Positions 1 through 10,469 of a DNA stretch of 64,000 bases are shown piece after piece. This stretch comes from Macrophomina tecta (lineage: Eukaryota; Ascomycota; Dothideomycetes; Botryosphaeriales; Botryosphaeriaceae), in contig JAKSGN010000007.1 of NCBI GenBank assembly GCA_024180945.1, forward strand, positions 1,240,001 to 1,304,000, written 5' to 3'. Under the pieces are notes generated by a model. That model was not told the origin of the DNA and did not search any database. It was given only the letters and a program-made list of their open reading frames with translations. Every line of letters begins with the position of its first letter. The stretch's first letter is position 1. The translations under genes were made by a program, and so were the position numbers.

Positions 1-1667
1 CTAAGCACCTATAGCCTAAAATTATTAAGGTAGTAGTCTATATCTATAATAGGACTCTAATAAAGCGCTACCATTAGAAAACGCCATTTAAGCGTGTCTA
101 TAGTAAGAAGTCAAAAGTAGCTTACCTTCGAGTTTATAGCTATAAAGCCTACTTACTACTAAAGAACATTCCACGTAGTAATAAGCTAGATAAACGTGTC
201 CTTATCGGATATTTAGTTAGATATAACTCTACTAATATCTATAGAATCTGGCATCCTTTAAAGGAACGAGTAGTACGCTTAAGAGACGTCACCTTTAACA
301 AATCTAGTAAGTTCTCTCTAGAGGATCTAGAAAAGATACTCGCTCTACAGCAATAGGAGTAAAATTAAGAGTAAGAGGTAGTTATTCCTTATATTACACT
401 TTATAAGGAGGAGATTATCCCCTCGGATTAGGAATCTGAGGTCTTCTTTAACCTTAGTAATAAGCCATCACCGGCTCCAATTTAATCAACTTAAGAAACT
501 CTAGAGACTTAAGGTAGCCACCTAGGTGCCTAAGTATAAGGAGTATAACTAAATTATCTACCAAGCCCTTTAGAATTAACTAGTAAATGCCTAGCACGCG
601 AATAGCATGCGAAAAGCAGCCTATAAGCAGGCTTAATTTATAATAAACAAACACTAGATCCTTTAGATTATGCATTACTAGATCGATCTACTCTAGTCCA
701 ATAATAAGCCTCTTAAGGCTTAGCCTCTCAAGGCTTAGGGGGTGAAGATCAACAGAATCAATAATTACGAGGACTCGGCCAGCTTATACCAGTCTAATAC
801 GAGAATCCACCTGATCTAGGCGCTACTAGAGGAAACCGTGCCCCAAGAGGACGTAATATCGCAGCGGATATTAATCCAAACCTAATTATCCACGGATCAA
901 GAACTCGCAACTTACGTAAAGATACGTATATTGCGTTAATTCATAACAATATATTTAGTTACTAAATACTGTTTACGTCTTTTTTCGTATCTTTCTAGGA
1001 ATCTACTGCAGCAAAAGCGTAAGCATCGCCTATAGGCCTACTACGCATTTACCGAGATTAACTACTACCTAAACCTCGTTTCTACAAGGACATCTTTAAC
1101 CACCTAATAAAAACCCACCTACTAGAGGTAATCTAAATAGAACTCTAGGAACTTTAGGGTAAAGGGGTGTAGGAGACAGCGGCACTTAGTAAAGCGAAAA
1201 GCCTTAATAAGGACGTAATACCACTTACCTAGGTATTTAAGTATAAGCTTAATAAACACGGCTGGCTTACCAAGGTTAAGGCACGCATCTATGTAAGAGG
1301 AGACCTTTAGGCTACTTAGCAGGATACTTATATAGCTACCCTTGCCTTTCGGATTTTCCAAGTCCTAATTGCTATAATCTGCGCTTTTAACTTAGAAATG
1401 CGCCAGTACGACGTTATAAACGCATTTCCTTACGTTCTACTTAAGGAAAAGACATACTGTTGACCTCTAGAAGGACTAAAGCTTAAATAAGGCTAAATCC
1501 TTCGTTTACTTCAAGCGCTTTATAGCCTTAAGAAGTCACTAGCTCTCTGGCAACGGCACTTCTATAAATCCTTAGAAGAGCTCGGTTTGACTTAGGTACC
1601 TAATGCCCCTTGTCTATACTTAAACGATCGCCTGTTCGTCTTCTTCTTTATAGATGACGTTATTATG

Positions 1668-2136
1668 TGTTGGACTGAAAAAAGCACGGCGCCGCACTGT
1701 TATTCAGTGCGAATTGATTGAGTTATATCCCAACACACCCCCTTATCTAGGGGGGGGTACCCGCCCTAGATATATGGCTGATTTCTGATGCTGACTGCGG
1801 ATGTCTGGTGGCGCAGAGGCCGAACTAGTGGCGCAAAGGCCGAACTAGTGACAACGTAGGTCGATTTCCCTTAGAAGAAAAGTCGTTTCCTTGAATCGAA
1901 CTCAAGACGTATCGAACTATGGGTAAGGCTAGGCTTAAGAGGGCGGAGGCGATGCTCTAATAGGCGCGGAGGCAAAGGCTCCGGGCTAATATATCCGAGT
2001 TTTAGGTTGGCGAGGAGGGGGGTGTAGGAGGCTACTACTAGACCAAAGGCGCGTTCCGGGCTTATAACTGTTGGACTAAAAAAAGCACGGCGCCGTACTG
2101 TTATTCAGTGCGAATTAATTGAGTTATATCCTAACA
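1668..2136 (+). mobile_element. 469-bp miniature LTR element (TRIM-like) inserted in the Copia RT
   Basis: Two 68-bp direct repeats (1,668-1,735 and 2,069-2,136) both start TGTTGG and end in CCAACA or its mutated form CTAACA. The flanks are TTATG (1,663-1,667) and TTATA (2,137-2,141), a 5-bp target-site duplication with one RIP-type change; removing the element restores the Copia reading frame. The repeats differ at four positions, all CpA/TpG to TpA, and all changes are in the right copy. The 333-bp interior has no intact ORF. It carries a C-rich/G-rich hairpin beside the left LTR, a 20-bp tandem repeat (1,808-1,847) and a G-rich purine tract near 2,010-2,032. A solo copy of the LTR is at 20,459-20,526. 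Size and structure fit terminal-repeat retrotransposons in miniature; mobilisation by a larger partner is inferred. Confidence 0.82.
1808..1847. repeat. 20-bp tandem duplication inside the miniature LTR element
   Basis: Two adjacent 20-bp units, starting GTGGCGCA and ending CCGAACTA, differ at one position (G/A). They lie in the interior of the 469-bp element. No function is evident. Confidence 0.7.
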
Positions 2137-3249
2137 TTATAGTATACCATAAGCGAGATAAACCTTTTATAGACGCTTTCCAAGAAGACCTACTTAAACG
2201 CTACGAGATAAGAATTCTAGAAGAAGTATAATAGTTCCTAGCCTTACGTATTGTAAGGGACCGAGAGTAGAGGCTCTTATAGCTCTCCTAGAAATTATAT
2301 ATCTCTAGCCTTATCACTCGCTACGGTGTTAGTAAAAATTACTTTCCTTTAACACCGCTTCCTTCAGATAAAGTGCTTCAAGCGAACCAAGGTACGTACG
2401 CAAGCGTATAAAATATTTACCTCTATTAAAGTAGGATTAGTTTAGCACAATTTACGGCCACTAGCACTAGGGTAAATATTACGTACGCCTATTCCGCACT
2501 ATTATCTTACCTTACTAATCCGTCTCCTCGCTACCTTAAGCTCTCCTAAAGGCTCCTTAGCTATTTAGTAGAAACTAAGAAGCTCGCCTTATTCTTTTAG
2601 GGTAACTATAAGGACGAAAATAATATCTTTACTATTAGTAGTAATATAGCATTTACTAATAATCTGGACACGCGCCGCAGCTACTAAGGCTCGATTATTA
2701 CTATATTCGGAGTAGCTATTAATTAGAAGGCTATTAAGTAGCCTACTATTATAACTTTAACTACTAAAGCCGAGCTTCTTACCTTATTAGAAGCCGCTAA
2801 GTAATGCTTCTAGTGAAAACGCCTTTTTAGAGGAGTGTAATTCGATCCAGGCTACCAAATTAAAATATAGTGTGATAATACGCAAACGCTTCGGCTTATA
2901 TAGAAAAGTATTAGGAAGCTTAATACTAAGCTACGTTATATAGATATTTACTACTATTAGCTGCGCTAAGAAGCCTAAGCAGGCAACGTTTACCTTTAGT
3001 AGACGCCTATAGTAGTAATATTAGCAAACGGTCTTACTAAAGCCCTACCTCGTTAGAAGCACGCTTATTTCATTACGACTATTAGACTTTTCCTGCTCCA
3101 CAATTAGCAGTTATATATTTATGTTATTTTATAAAATAAGGCGCAACCCTCATAGCTTACTTAAGCTAATAGAGAACTTATACCTAAGTAGGTATAAGTC
3201 TCCCCTAACCCTTTTAGTACTTATATATATTATTCTTATATTACTTATA

Positions 3250-3301
3250 TATTCTCTATACTATAAGCAAGCAGTACCGCTTGCTTATAGTATAGAGAAT
3301 A
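3250..3301. repeat. Near-perfect 52-bp palindrome (23-bp arms)
   Basis: A 23-bp arm at 3,250-3,272 is followed by a 6-nt centre AGTACC and its exact reverse complement at 3,279-3,301. It lies just after the Copia RNase H remnant in strongly AT-rich DNA. The arms carry no mismatches although all surroundings are RIP-mutated, so it formed late or was copied. Origin unknown; it may be a foldback element or two abutting inverted element ends. Confidence 0.8.
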
Positions 3302-3444
3302 CGTTTTATTATTTCTTTTAATTTTAAAAATTAATTAGCCTACTTTAAGTAAGTCTACGAGTTTAATACTTACCTAGTTATCTATTTTACCCTTATTTTC
3401 TTTTTATTACCTACTCCCCAAATAGGCAGTACGTGAAGGGGGTA

Positions 3445-3640
3445 TATTAGAATATTTGATTTAGTAGTGTTTTAGATTTAGTTATATCTTATGCTCGTTG
3501 CACACCTGTCTTAGTAGGTAAGCAAGTTACATACCTATTTTACCCTAGTAGGTAGGATAGGTATAAGGGAAGCCCGTACGGCCTTCCTCTACTAGACATG
3601 CTAATTTATCCTATTTACTATTAAATAAGCCGTTATACTA
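3445..3640 (+). repeat. Probable 3' LTR remnant of the Copia element
   Basis: A purine tract (AAGGGGG, about 3,436-3,442) is followed by TATTAGAATATTTG, which reads as a RIP-altered TGTTGGAATATTTG LTR start. The far end is unclear because the Pogo-type transposon interrupts the DNA at 3,641. The stretch 3,110-3,445 holds the palindrome and nothing else recognisable. Confidence 0.4.
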
Positions 3641-3684
3641 ACGTATCCCACAAGCGAGCGTGCCACATAAGCGAGTGTGCCACC
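3641..3684 (+). repeat. Left terminal inverted repeat of the Pogo-type transposon
   Basis: 44 bp, paired with 5,447-5,490; one mismatch, CATA here against CACA in the other copy. Contains two tandem 17-bp boxes. Confidence 0.95.
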
Positions 3685-3759
3685 TTACCAAACCCAACCC
3701 ACTTTAAGTACAAATAACTCTGCAACGTCCTGCAAAATCGACTATTTCTAATAGGTACG

Positions 3760-5409
3760 CTATTCTACAGTAGTTTCCGCACCTTTTTGACATGTACGAG
3801 AATTATGTCCAGTTTCGCCGCACTGCCCACATCGCCGTCGTTTTCTCGCTGGCCCCTCCGATTGCGCACCACTTTGGCGCGTTTCCCGCGAAATCTGTTG
3901 GTTAACAGCAGCTCCATCGATTAAATACTGCCCCTCCTGAACCGTAAGAGTCCCTCGCTTCTGAATCCGCTTTTTCTGCCGCTTTTTACGTCGCGTTGCG
4001 GCCTCGTTTGCCTTTTGAAGATTCGCGACTTCCGCCTGCAGAAGAACAGCCGAATGCGCCATCATTTGAGCCCCCTTAGCAAGCTGGTTCAGCGCATCGT
4101 TGATTGGCGTTGGTGAGCTGTTCTGATGCTTTGCAATCCGGTTCCTAATAAGCTCAGTCTGAGAGGCTAATTCAGCTGGGTTGTGCGGTGTTTGAGCGTC
4201 CCAAGTTATGGCCTCTGCCTGCGGGCGTGTCGGCGTCCGAAGCTTGACATCGAGCTTGGAAATCACGGCCTCTGGATCGAGCGGGACCAGTCCTGCGCCT
4301 CGGAACCCGCCTACGATATTCTGCTGCGTAAATGCGGCTTCGAACGCCGTTTTGAACGCAGGCAGAAACTCGAGCTTCGTGATGTGGTTGATGTGAGATC
4401 GCATCAGCTCTTCAACCTGCTTTCCGTACGCCTTCTTGAGAGGCGCAAAACAGCCTACATCGAGCGGCTGGAGGAGATGCGATGAATGCGCAGGCATGAA
4501 GAGCGTGATGATCTTGCGTTCCTGGCAGAACGCGTCGAATTCGGCCGAATTGTGGCTCGCGTGGCCGTCAAGAATCAGAAGTCGCCATGCTCCAGTTGTG
4601 CGATCCTTTGTGTGCTTTTCGAAGTGCTGCAGCCACTGCAGACCAAGCTCGTTCGTCGTCCAGCCGTTTTCGCTTAATGCGATGACCCAATTGCCTGGTA
4701 CGTCGTCGCTGTACCAAGCAGAAAGGTGGTGTTGTCCCTTGAAAATCACGAACGGCGGAATCGCCCAGCCCTCGGCGTTGACTCCCTGGATCACCGTAAC
4801 CCACTCGCGATTGCCTGGCTGGACTGATTTGGGTCGAGCGCGTCGCTCCAATGCTGTGACAACCATTCCGGCTGCAATCATGCCCATGAGGAAGCCGGCT
4901 TCATCGAAGTTGTAGATGTCACCGTTCACGATCCCATACTTCGTGATAGTGTTCTGGACGAGCTGAAACCATTGCGTGATAAGCTCTGGGTCCTCGCATT
5001 TAGCTCGCTGATAGTCATACTTTCGATTCAGACGTGTTTTTAGCTCGGGAGTCCGTCTTACGAAGTTGGAGGGCCAGTTCTTGCCAACGGTACCTCCGGC
5101 GCGGTCGGCGAGTAGCTTATTTGCCATACCTTCAACAGCACTTAATCGCGGCGGAAATCCTCGCGAATCTAGATCGAGGACACGTTTGACAAGAACTGAT
5201 TCCTCGATATTAGTAAGCTTTCGAGAGTTGGGCGTGCAATCGCGTCGAGAAGGAATCCTGTCGCGTCGTCGCTTAAGGGTCATCCGATTAACGTTAAACG
5301 TCTTTGCAGCGAGCCGATTGCTTTGAATTTGGCCTTGATCGATAGCTTGCTTCGCTAAAGCTATCTGAGCTTCATGTAAGATGGATTGAGCGTGGGTTGG
5401 CTGATGCAT
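3760..5409 (-). CDS. Fot1/Pogo-family transposase with C-terminal CCHC zinc knuckle
   Basis: A 549-residue uninterrupted protein. Residues about 10-60 form a psq-type helix-turn-helix (ALAKQAIDQG...NRMTLKRR), followed by a CENP-B-type second DNA-binding region (about 65-130). The DDE_1 catalytic core has Asp169 (YNFDEAGF), Asp281 (LILDGHASH) and Asp317 (LLQPLDVG); the last two are separated by 35 residues. The C-terminus is basic and ends in a CX2CX4HX4C knuckle (Cys527, Cys530, His535, Cys540). The start ATG at 5,409 is 38 bp inside the right inverted repeat. By family, the product binds the inverted repeats and moves the element by cut-and-paste into TA. All catalytic residues are present, so the gene looks intact; whether it is expressed is unknown. 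Confidence 0.95.
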   Translation of the reverse strand: MHQPTHAQSILHEAQIALAKQAIDQGQIQSNRLAAKTFNVNRMTLKRRRDRIPSRRDCTPNSRKLTNIEESVLVKRVLDLDSRGFPPRLSAVEGMANKLLADRAGGTVGKNWPSNFVRRTPELKTRLNRKYDYQRAKCEDPELITQWFQLVQNTITKYGIVNGDIYNFDEAGFLMGMIAAGMVVTALERRARPKSVQPGNREWVTVIQGVNAEGWAIPPFVIFKGQHHLSAWYSDDVPGNWVIALSENGWTTNELGLQWLQHFEKHTKDRTTGAWRLLILDGHASHNSAEFDAFCQERKIITLFMPAHSSHLLQPLDVGCFAPLKKAYGKQVEELMRSHINHITKLEFLPAFKTAFEAAFTQQNIVGGFRGAGLVPLDPEAVISKLDVKLRTPTRPQAEAITWDAQTPHNPAELASQTELIRNRIAKHQNSSPTPINDALNQLAKGAQMMAHSAVLLQAEVANLQKANEAATRRKKRQKKRIQKRGTLTVQEGQYLIDGAAVNQQISRETRQSGAQSEGPARKRRRCGQCGETGHNSRTCQKGAETTVE

Positions 5410-5446
5410 TGTTGGTTGAAGCTAGGGTGTCGCGTTTTCTTGGTTG

Positions 5447-5490
5447 GGTGGCACACTCGCTTGTGTGGCACGCTCGCTTGTGGGATACGT
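5447..5490 (-). repeat. Right terminal inverted repeat of the Pogo-type transposon
   Basis: 44 bp, the reverse complement of 3,641-3,684 with one mismatch; followed by target TA at 5,491-5,492. Confidence 0.95.
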
Positions 5491-7143
5491 TATAGAAGAA
5501 CGGGTCTTTTATACCCGCTAGCTATAGCCGCCAAATTATAGCTATTTATAGCCTAGAATAAATGTGGCTTAAGAAAGAACTAGATGACTCGCTTACTCTA
5601 ATTAAACTATTCGCCCCAGCGATACGCCTCGAAGGTAATAAATAGGAGCAGAAGATCTAAAAAGCCTACGTAGATAACGTAACGGCTTAAGAAATTAAAG
5701 AACTCGATAACGATCCCTAAGTAACTAGAAACGTAGATAGTACTATTCTATTTTTAGAATTAGTCTACGTTCCAGTTAAATTACGGGAGAAACTCATAAA
5801 AGATATATACGAAGCCCTAGCACACGATTATTAAGAAATAAATAAAATAATAGAGCGAATTATAAGAAGCTACTACTTCCTAGGGCTAAGAAGAACTATC
5901 TAACGAATAGTCTTATAATATAATCTTTATATTAGAAGTAAGGCCGCGAGGCACGTATTCTATGGACTACTTTAGCTGCTACTAGTACTAAAGCACCCTT
6001 AGTAAGCTATCTCGCTAGACTTTATTATAGACCTACTTAAGTTAAGAGAACCGCTTACTAAGATTAAGTATAACTCGATCCTAGTTATCGTTAATAGAAT
6101 AATAAAGTACGCCTACTACTTACTATTTCTTAAATCGGTAAATGCGGAAGAACTCGCCTATACGTTCCTTAGAATAATTTTCGGTAACTACGGATTACTA
6201 GAAGAACTTATATTAGATAGGAATTAACTATTTATATTCTAATTCTAGTAATCGCTTACTCGATAGCTTAGAGCTAAGTATAAACTCTCGACCACGGTAT
6301 ACCCTTAAATAGACGGATAGATAGAACGAATGAATTAGACGCTAGAATAGTACCTACGCTACTATCTTAACTATATATAAGATAACTAGGTCGAGCTACT
6401 ACCGCTCGCTTAATTTGTCTATAATAGCTTAAAAGCGTTCGCTATATAAGAATCTCCGTTCTACGTTAACTACGGGTATAAACTAACGGCCTATAGATAC
6501 CCGATACTAAGCGAGTTACTAACCCAAAAAGAAATTCTTAAAACGGACTAGCTAAAGGCACTCTATAAATAAATATACCTAGACCTAGAATTTATAGCCC
6601 TATAAATAGGTAAATACTATAACAGACGGCACTAGGAGGTACTAAAGCTAAAGAGGAGAAATAAAGTTTACCTCCTTAGTAAAAATTTTAAACAAAAAAA
6701 GAACGACCAACTAAGTAAAAAATTAGACTTTAAAAAGGTCGGCCCCTTCGAAATTAAGGAATAAATTAGAAAGATTAATTTTTGCCTTAAATTACTAGAT
6801 ACTATACGGATACACCTAGTATTTTACGTTGTTCTACTCGAACCAGTATTTTAAGATGCCACGCCAGTACGCTATACTAAGGAAATAATACCCAAAAACC
6901 CAGACGCCGACGAAAACAAAGACTAGGACGTAGAATAAGTCCTAGATAGCGGCTATATTAACGGTTAGTTTCAATACCTTCTTAAATAGAAAGGAGATTA
7001 GGATAATACCTAGGAACTACTAAAACTCTACGACTATTAAGAACTTATTAATAAGTTCTATCGCCAAAACCTAGATCGACTAAAACCGCCGACTCGTCGT
7101 ATACAAAGAAGCCAAAATTAAAATTAATAAATAAAGATAAATG

Positions 7144-7689
7144 CGCCTAATTAACTAAACCGAAACCCTCGGGAGGCGCAAAACCTAAACTAATACTAGA
7201 AGACCTAACGGACTAGAACGACTCTATAGCGCTATTAGCTAAGGTATCGCTACGTAAACGCTTTAATAATCGACCCTCCTTGGCGTTTTTAGGGTTAATA
7301 GGATTCCTAGCCTCGCGAGTAGATTTAATACGATCTAACTTCTCTAGCTTCTTAACTGTCTAAACCTTCCGAGAAATTATTAAATTAGTCTAATAACGTA
7401 GTAATTCCCGCTATTTCTCTATATAATCTAAATGGGCTATAGAAGTATATAGCTCTTAGCGAGCTCGCTACTTATTTTATTTAACCTTTAGCAAAGCCTA
7501 ACGGACGCGAAGAACTAAAGAATAAAGTTAGATAAAATATAACTAAGGGGGGAAAGATTTATAGTTGAAATTATCTAAACTACTAGTATTATAGATAGAC
7601 TTACCTTAGCGGATATACTTTCTATAATGGGTATAAACCCCATGCATCTTATAAAATATAAAGAAAGAATTAGACTCGTTCTTACCCAT
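7144..7689 (-). pseudogene. Antisense coiled-coil ORF in the 3' region of Gypsy element 1 (RIP-mutated)
   Basis: Between the chromodomain and the 3' LTR, the minus strand keeps one frame of about 180 codons from an ATG at 7,689. Nearly every stop is a TAG or TAA that would be CAG or CAA before RIP. The reading is rich in Lys, Arg, Glu, Gln and Leu with heptad-like spacing (for example KQRELLRYQTN, KKLEKLDRIK) and ends in an NPKNAKEGRLLKRL block. The second Gypsy element carries a counterpart in the same place and orientation (about 16,441-17,040) with the matching block NPKNSKGPFALKRL. Function unknown; shared retention in two diverged elements suggests it was once a coding part of this family. 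Confidence 0.55.
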
Positions 7690-7881
7690 ATTAGCAAGAA
7701 GATAGAAAGAATATAAAAGAGGTATTATAAAATCGTCTTAATCGATTTTGTCCCCTAAAACTAAATATTTAGTACGCTAGACAGTGCGCTTACGCTTCCG
7801 AGACTCTATTAATATAGTAAGAAACTTATAGAAGAATAAAGAAAGAAGATAATAACAACCTAAGATATAGATAAATAAATA

Positions 7882-7900
7882 AATCTTCGGGCCGAAGATT
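7882..7900. repeat. Perfect 19-bp hairpin just upstream of the polypurine tract
   Basis: AATCTTCGGGCCGAAGATT has nine-base arms and lies about 10 bp before the purine tract of Gypsy element 1. A RIP-altered form of the same hairpin occurs at the same place in element 2 (about 17,220-17,238), so it belongs to the family. Confidence 0.7.
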
Positions 7901-8522
7901 CTTAAAGGAGGGGGTAGTATTACGAACCCTAGAGAAATAAGGGCTTTATAACCCTATAGATAGAAAGCCCGTACGGGAAAAGGCACCGTAAGGGCTAAGA
8001 ACCTATAAAAATAATAGAGTCGTAATACCGGCGCGCCCGTACGGGAGAACTAGCCCCAAGAAAAGACGGCGCGTATAGGCCTAGGCTAGATAGTAGTAGA
8101 AGCCCGCACGGGAGCGACGCCTACGTGGCGTAGTAAGGCTACAGGAACCCCGACTAGGCTAGAAGCCTATAGGGGAAGAATATCCTTAAAGAAAGAATTA
8201 TAAATCCTAGAAACCGGCTTCGAGCTAGAGAAATAGACGGAAGAATATTAAATAACTTATACGATCTAAGGAACGATAGTCTAGCGGTATAATACTCCCT
8301 TAACCGATGTAAAAGTCGGATTCTAGGAAACGGGCCTTAGCGCCTAGATTACGTAGGACCTACCGGGCCTATACGAGATCTATATAGATCTAAGAGCTAT
8401 AGATCTAAATCCTAAAGATCTAATATATATAGATCTAGATTATTATAGCTTTCCTATAGTATATAGAATATACTTATTAGGTAGTACTTTAGCCTTTATA
8501 GTTAACTTAAAGTTCTAATACA

Positions 8523-10326
8523 ATACTATTAGAGGTAATAAGCCTAACGCGTACTACGTACCGATATATTATATAACTACTCCTTCGTTCTAATTCTTTA
8601 CCCTTCTCTTATTCTTTAAGGTAAATTCTTTAGCTACCTAACCCTACTAGGCGATTTTAAAGCCTAGTAGAAGAGGCTGTCGTTATATAGCCCTACTTTT
8701 TAGAAAAGACTCTAATCTCTTAAAGCGAGAAATTTTTAGTCCAGATTATACCCTAAAAAATAGAAGGTGGATCTATTACCTAGTATACTAACTATAGATT
8801 ATTTAACTTACTAGATTATAGTAAGCTAGCTAGTAATCTACCGTAATCTAACTAAATATCTTATATATATAGGCTATACTTATTTATAGTAGATAGGACT
8901 CTTATAGTTAACTTATTAATTAATTCTTACTCTAATATTACGTGCGATTCTTTTCTACCTACCGCTATGGCCCCTCGAAAGCCTACGCTACTAACAATAA
9001 GCCCGACCTCTCCTAGAAAGAGTAACGGCATAATAATAACTAATCTAATAGATTTATCTACCTTCTTTTAAACTATTCCCTAACTTTTATTATAGTATAA
9101 ATTAGAGTATTATTCTATATAAAAGTTATACCTCTTCTATATACTTTTAGTATATTTTTCTTAAGAATCTTAAGATAAGAGTTAGCTAAATAGCCACCCC
9201 TCTTAGCTAAAGAATTACGTACTATTACGTATAAAGAAGACCTTCCTTGTAAGCTAGAAAAGCCTATCTATACTATAATAGATATATTTATTACTTTTTT
9301 ATATAGTTAAACTATTTAGAGTTTCTATTTTTTAGCTAGAAGTACGAAAGTACTACTTTCTTTTTTAGCCCTTTTCTCGCTCTATAGAGTACTTATCTAA
9401 CTAGATAACTTTCTTCTATTACGCCTCGGTCTAGTATATATACTCGAGTGCCTAGGTAAGTCTAATAGTAGTATATTCTTTTATAAGTTCTAGGCGGTTA
9501 GCTGCGCATTATTTCTTTATATTATAGGTGTCTAAGAGTCGAGAGATAGTCTGATTATAGTAGGTTATATCTATAGCTTCCCGGACTTCTTAGTACGTGA
9601 GTTTTAGATTAGTTCGTACTATGCGTAGAATATATCACTTGTTAATTTCTAAAAGATATTTTAGCTGCCTAGTTTATAATTAGGAGTACCCTTCGTTGCG
9701 TAATAACGCGAGCTAGGTAGTCGAGTATAGCGAAGATTTTAGCATGCCTAGCTTCTTCTAAAACTAGGTAGGCTTCTTATCTAGAGCCTTATAGGCTAGC
9801 AAAATCCCTTACTAGTACGGAGAATAGGGTTAATTAGGAATGTGTGTGCTAAAGAGCTCTTTAAGAGGAGTGCGTTGTAGTGCTATTTTAGTAATATAAA
9901 GATGAGAGGTATACGTGCGCGAGACGCATTTTTTCGCGTCTCGCTTAATTGTCCGAGAACTTTTGTTAGGTGATTATATAAGAAGCTCTAGATAGTACTA
10001 AAGTTTCGCTCTTCGAGACGCGCAATACTAATAAATAAGATATAAACTAATAAAAGCTTTATTCTATATCTTTACCTCCCCTCTTATTCTTCTTTATTAA
10101 ATCTCCTACCTACTTCTCTCTTAGAGAATTATCTCCTTCCGACTGCTTACTAGGCTGTATTATTTATAATATAGCTTAGTAATTCTCCACCTAAGCCTCA
10201 GCGCTTTACAGTACCTAGCCCTTAGTACGAGGCGTGCTAGGCAGTCGTTTATTACCATTACCATTATATACTAACACCACGCCAAGGATCACGAGTTACC
10301 CTTATAGGCTAACTCGTAAAGGGGTG
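8523..10326. other. AT-rich degenerate repeat DNA with a possible gag-like frame
   Basis: Most of this stretch is RIP-mutated. From an ATG at 8,967 a plus-strand frame can be followed for roughly 1 kb if TAG/TAA are read as former CAG/CAA; its start (MAPRKPTLL) is hydrophilic and basic but matches no family I recognise. It lies upstream of an LTR at 10,327, so it may be the body of another LTR element. No intact gene is present. Confidence 0.3.
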
Positions 10327-10469
10327 TGTTGGAACTTTCGTGTATTTAAGGTTTAGTAGTGTAGCTTGGCAGTAGCAGGTATAAGAGGGCGCCCCCCCCT
10401 TCCCCCCCCCCCCATCCTCCTCCTACTGCTGCTTATCACCAAGAATCTCATCTTCCACCAAGTTCAACA
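10327..10469 (+). repeat. LTR of a further LTR retroelement (143 bp, little RIP)
   Basis: The segment starts TGTTGGAAC and ends GTTCAACA, forming the usual short inverted ends. It follows a purine tract (AAAGGGGTG), as a 3' LTR should, and is followed by GATAC at 10,470-10,474, a possible target duplication whose partner I cannot find. It contains a long C-run (about 10,387-10,413). The right boundary marks the change from AT-rich to normal DNA. Confidence 0.55.

Larger units (their letters stand above)
1..3110 (+). mobile_element. Degenerate Ty1/Copia retrotransposon, 3' part of pol
   Basis: Reading through stop codons, the plus strand gives the end of a Copia integrase (about 180-350, with the GYLVxYN...YRIWHPLKE pattern), then reverse transcriptase up to the catalytic FIDD segment at about 1,648-1,662, continuing after an inserted element (1,668-2,136) as YHKRDKP at about 2,145. 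RNase H follows, ending near 3,100 with the typical ADGLTKAL-like block (seen as ANGLTKAL). Stops are almost all TAG or TAA where CAG or CAA is expected, and CpA/TpG are depleted, which is the RIP signature. The 5' part (gag, protease) lies outside the window. It cannot be functional. The family call is firm; its exact ends are not. Confidence 0.85.
3641..5490 (-). mobile_element. Complete Fot1/Pogo-type DNA transposon (1,850 bp)
   Basis: The element is bounded by 44-bp terminal inverted repeats (3,641-3,684 and 5,447-5,490), starting ACGTATCCC, with one mismatch that is a RIP-type CA/TA. It is flanked by TA on both sides (3,639-3,640; 5,491-5,492), the target duplication of the Tc1/mariner superfamily. 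Each inverted repeat holds two tandem 17-bp boxes (CACAAGCGAG-Y-GTGCCA pattern), a plausible double site for a bipartite DNA-binding domain. Base composition is near 50% GC inside very AT-rich RIP-mutated DNA, and the transposase frame is open, so insertion followed the RIP of the host element. It carries one gene, on the minus strand. Confidence 0.95.
5540..8522 (+). mobile_element. RIP-degraded Gypsy (chromovirus) element 1, 3' half
   Basis: Read through CAG/CAA-to-TAG/TAA stops, the plus strand shows a Gypsy integrase: the N-terminal zinc region around 5,825-5,960, the catalytic core starting SLDFIIDLLKL near 6,010, and a C-terminal chromodomain at about 6,950-7,090 (GYINGxFQYLLKxKG...xNTWE). 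Reverse transcriptase is missing, so the element is 5'-truncated; the Pogo transposon adjoins on the left. A purine tract at about 7,905-7,914 precedes a probable 3' LTR beginning TATTACGAAC at 7,918 (from TGTTACGAAC) and ending near 8,522; the right end is uncertain. Many stop codons rule out function. Confidence 0.85.

Noticed and set aside
8270..8345. tRNA-like A- and B-box words (TAGTCTAGCGG and GGATTCTAGG)
   Set aside because: No acceptor stem can be paired and the T-arm is poor; at most a RIP-damaged tRNA-derived repeat.
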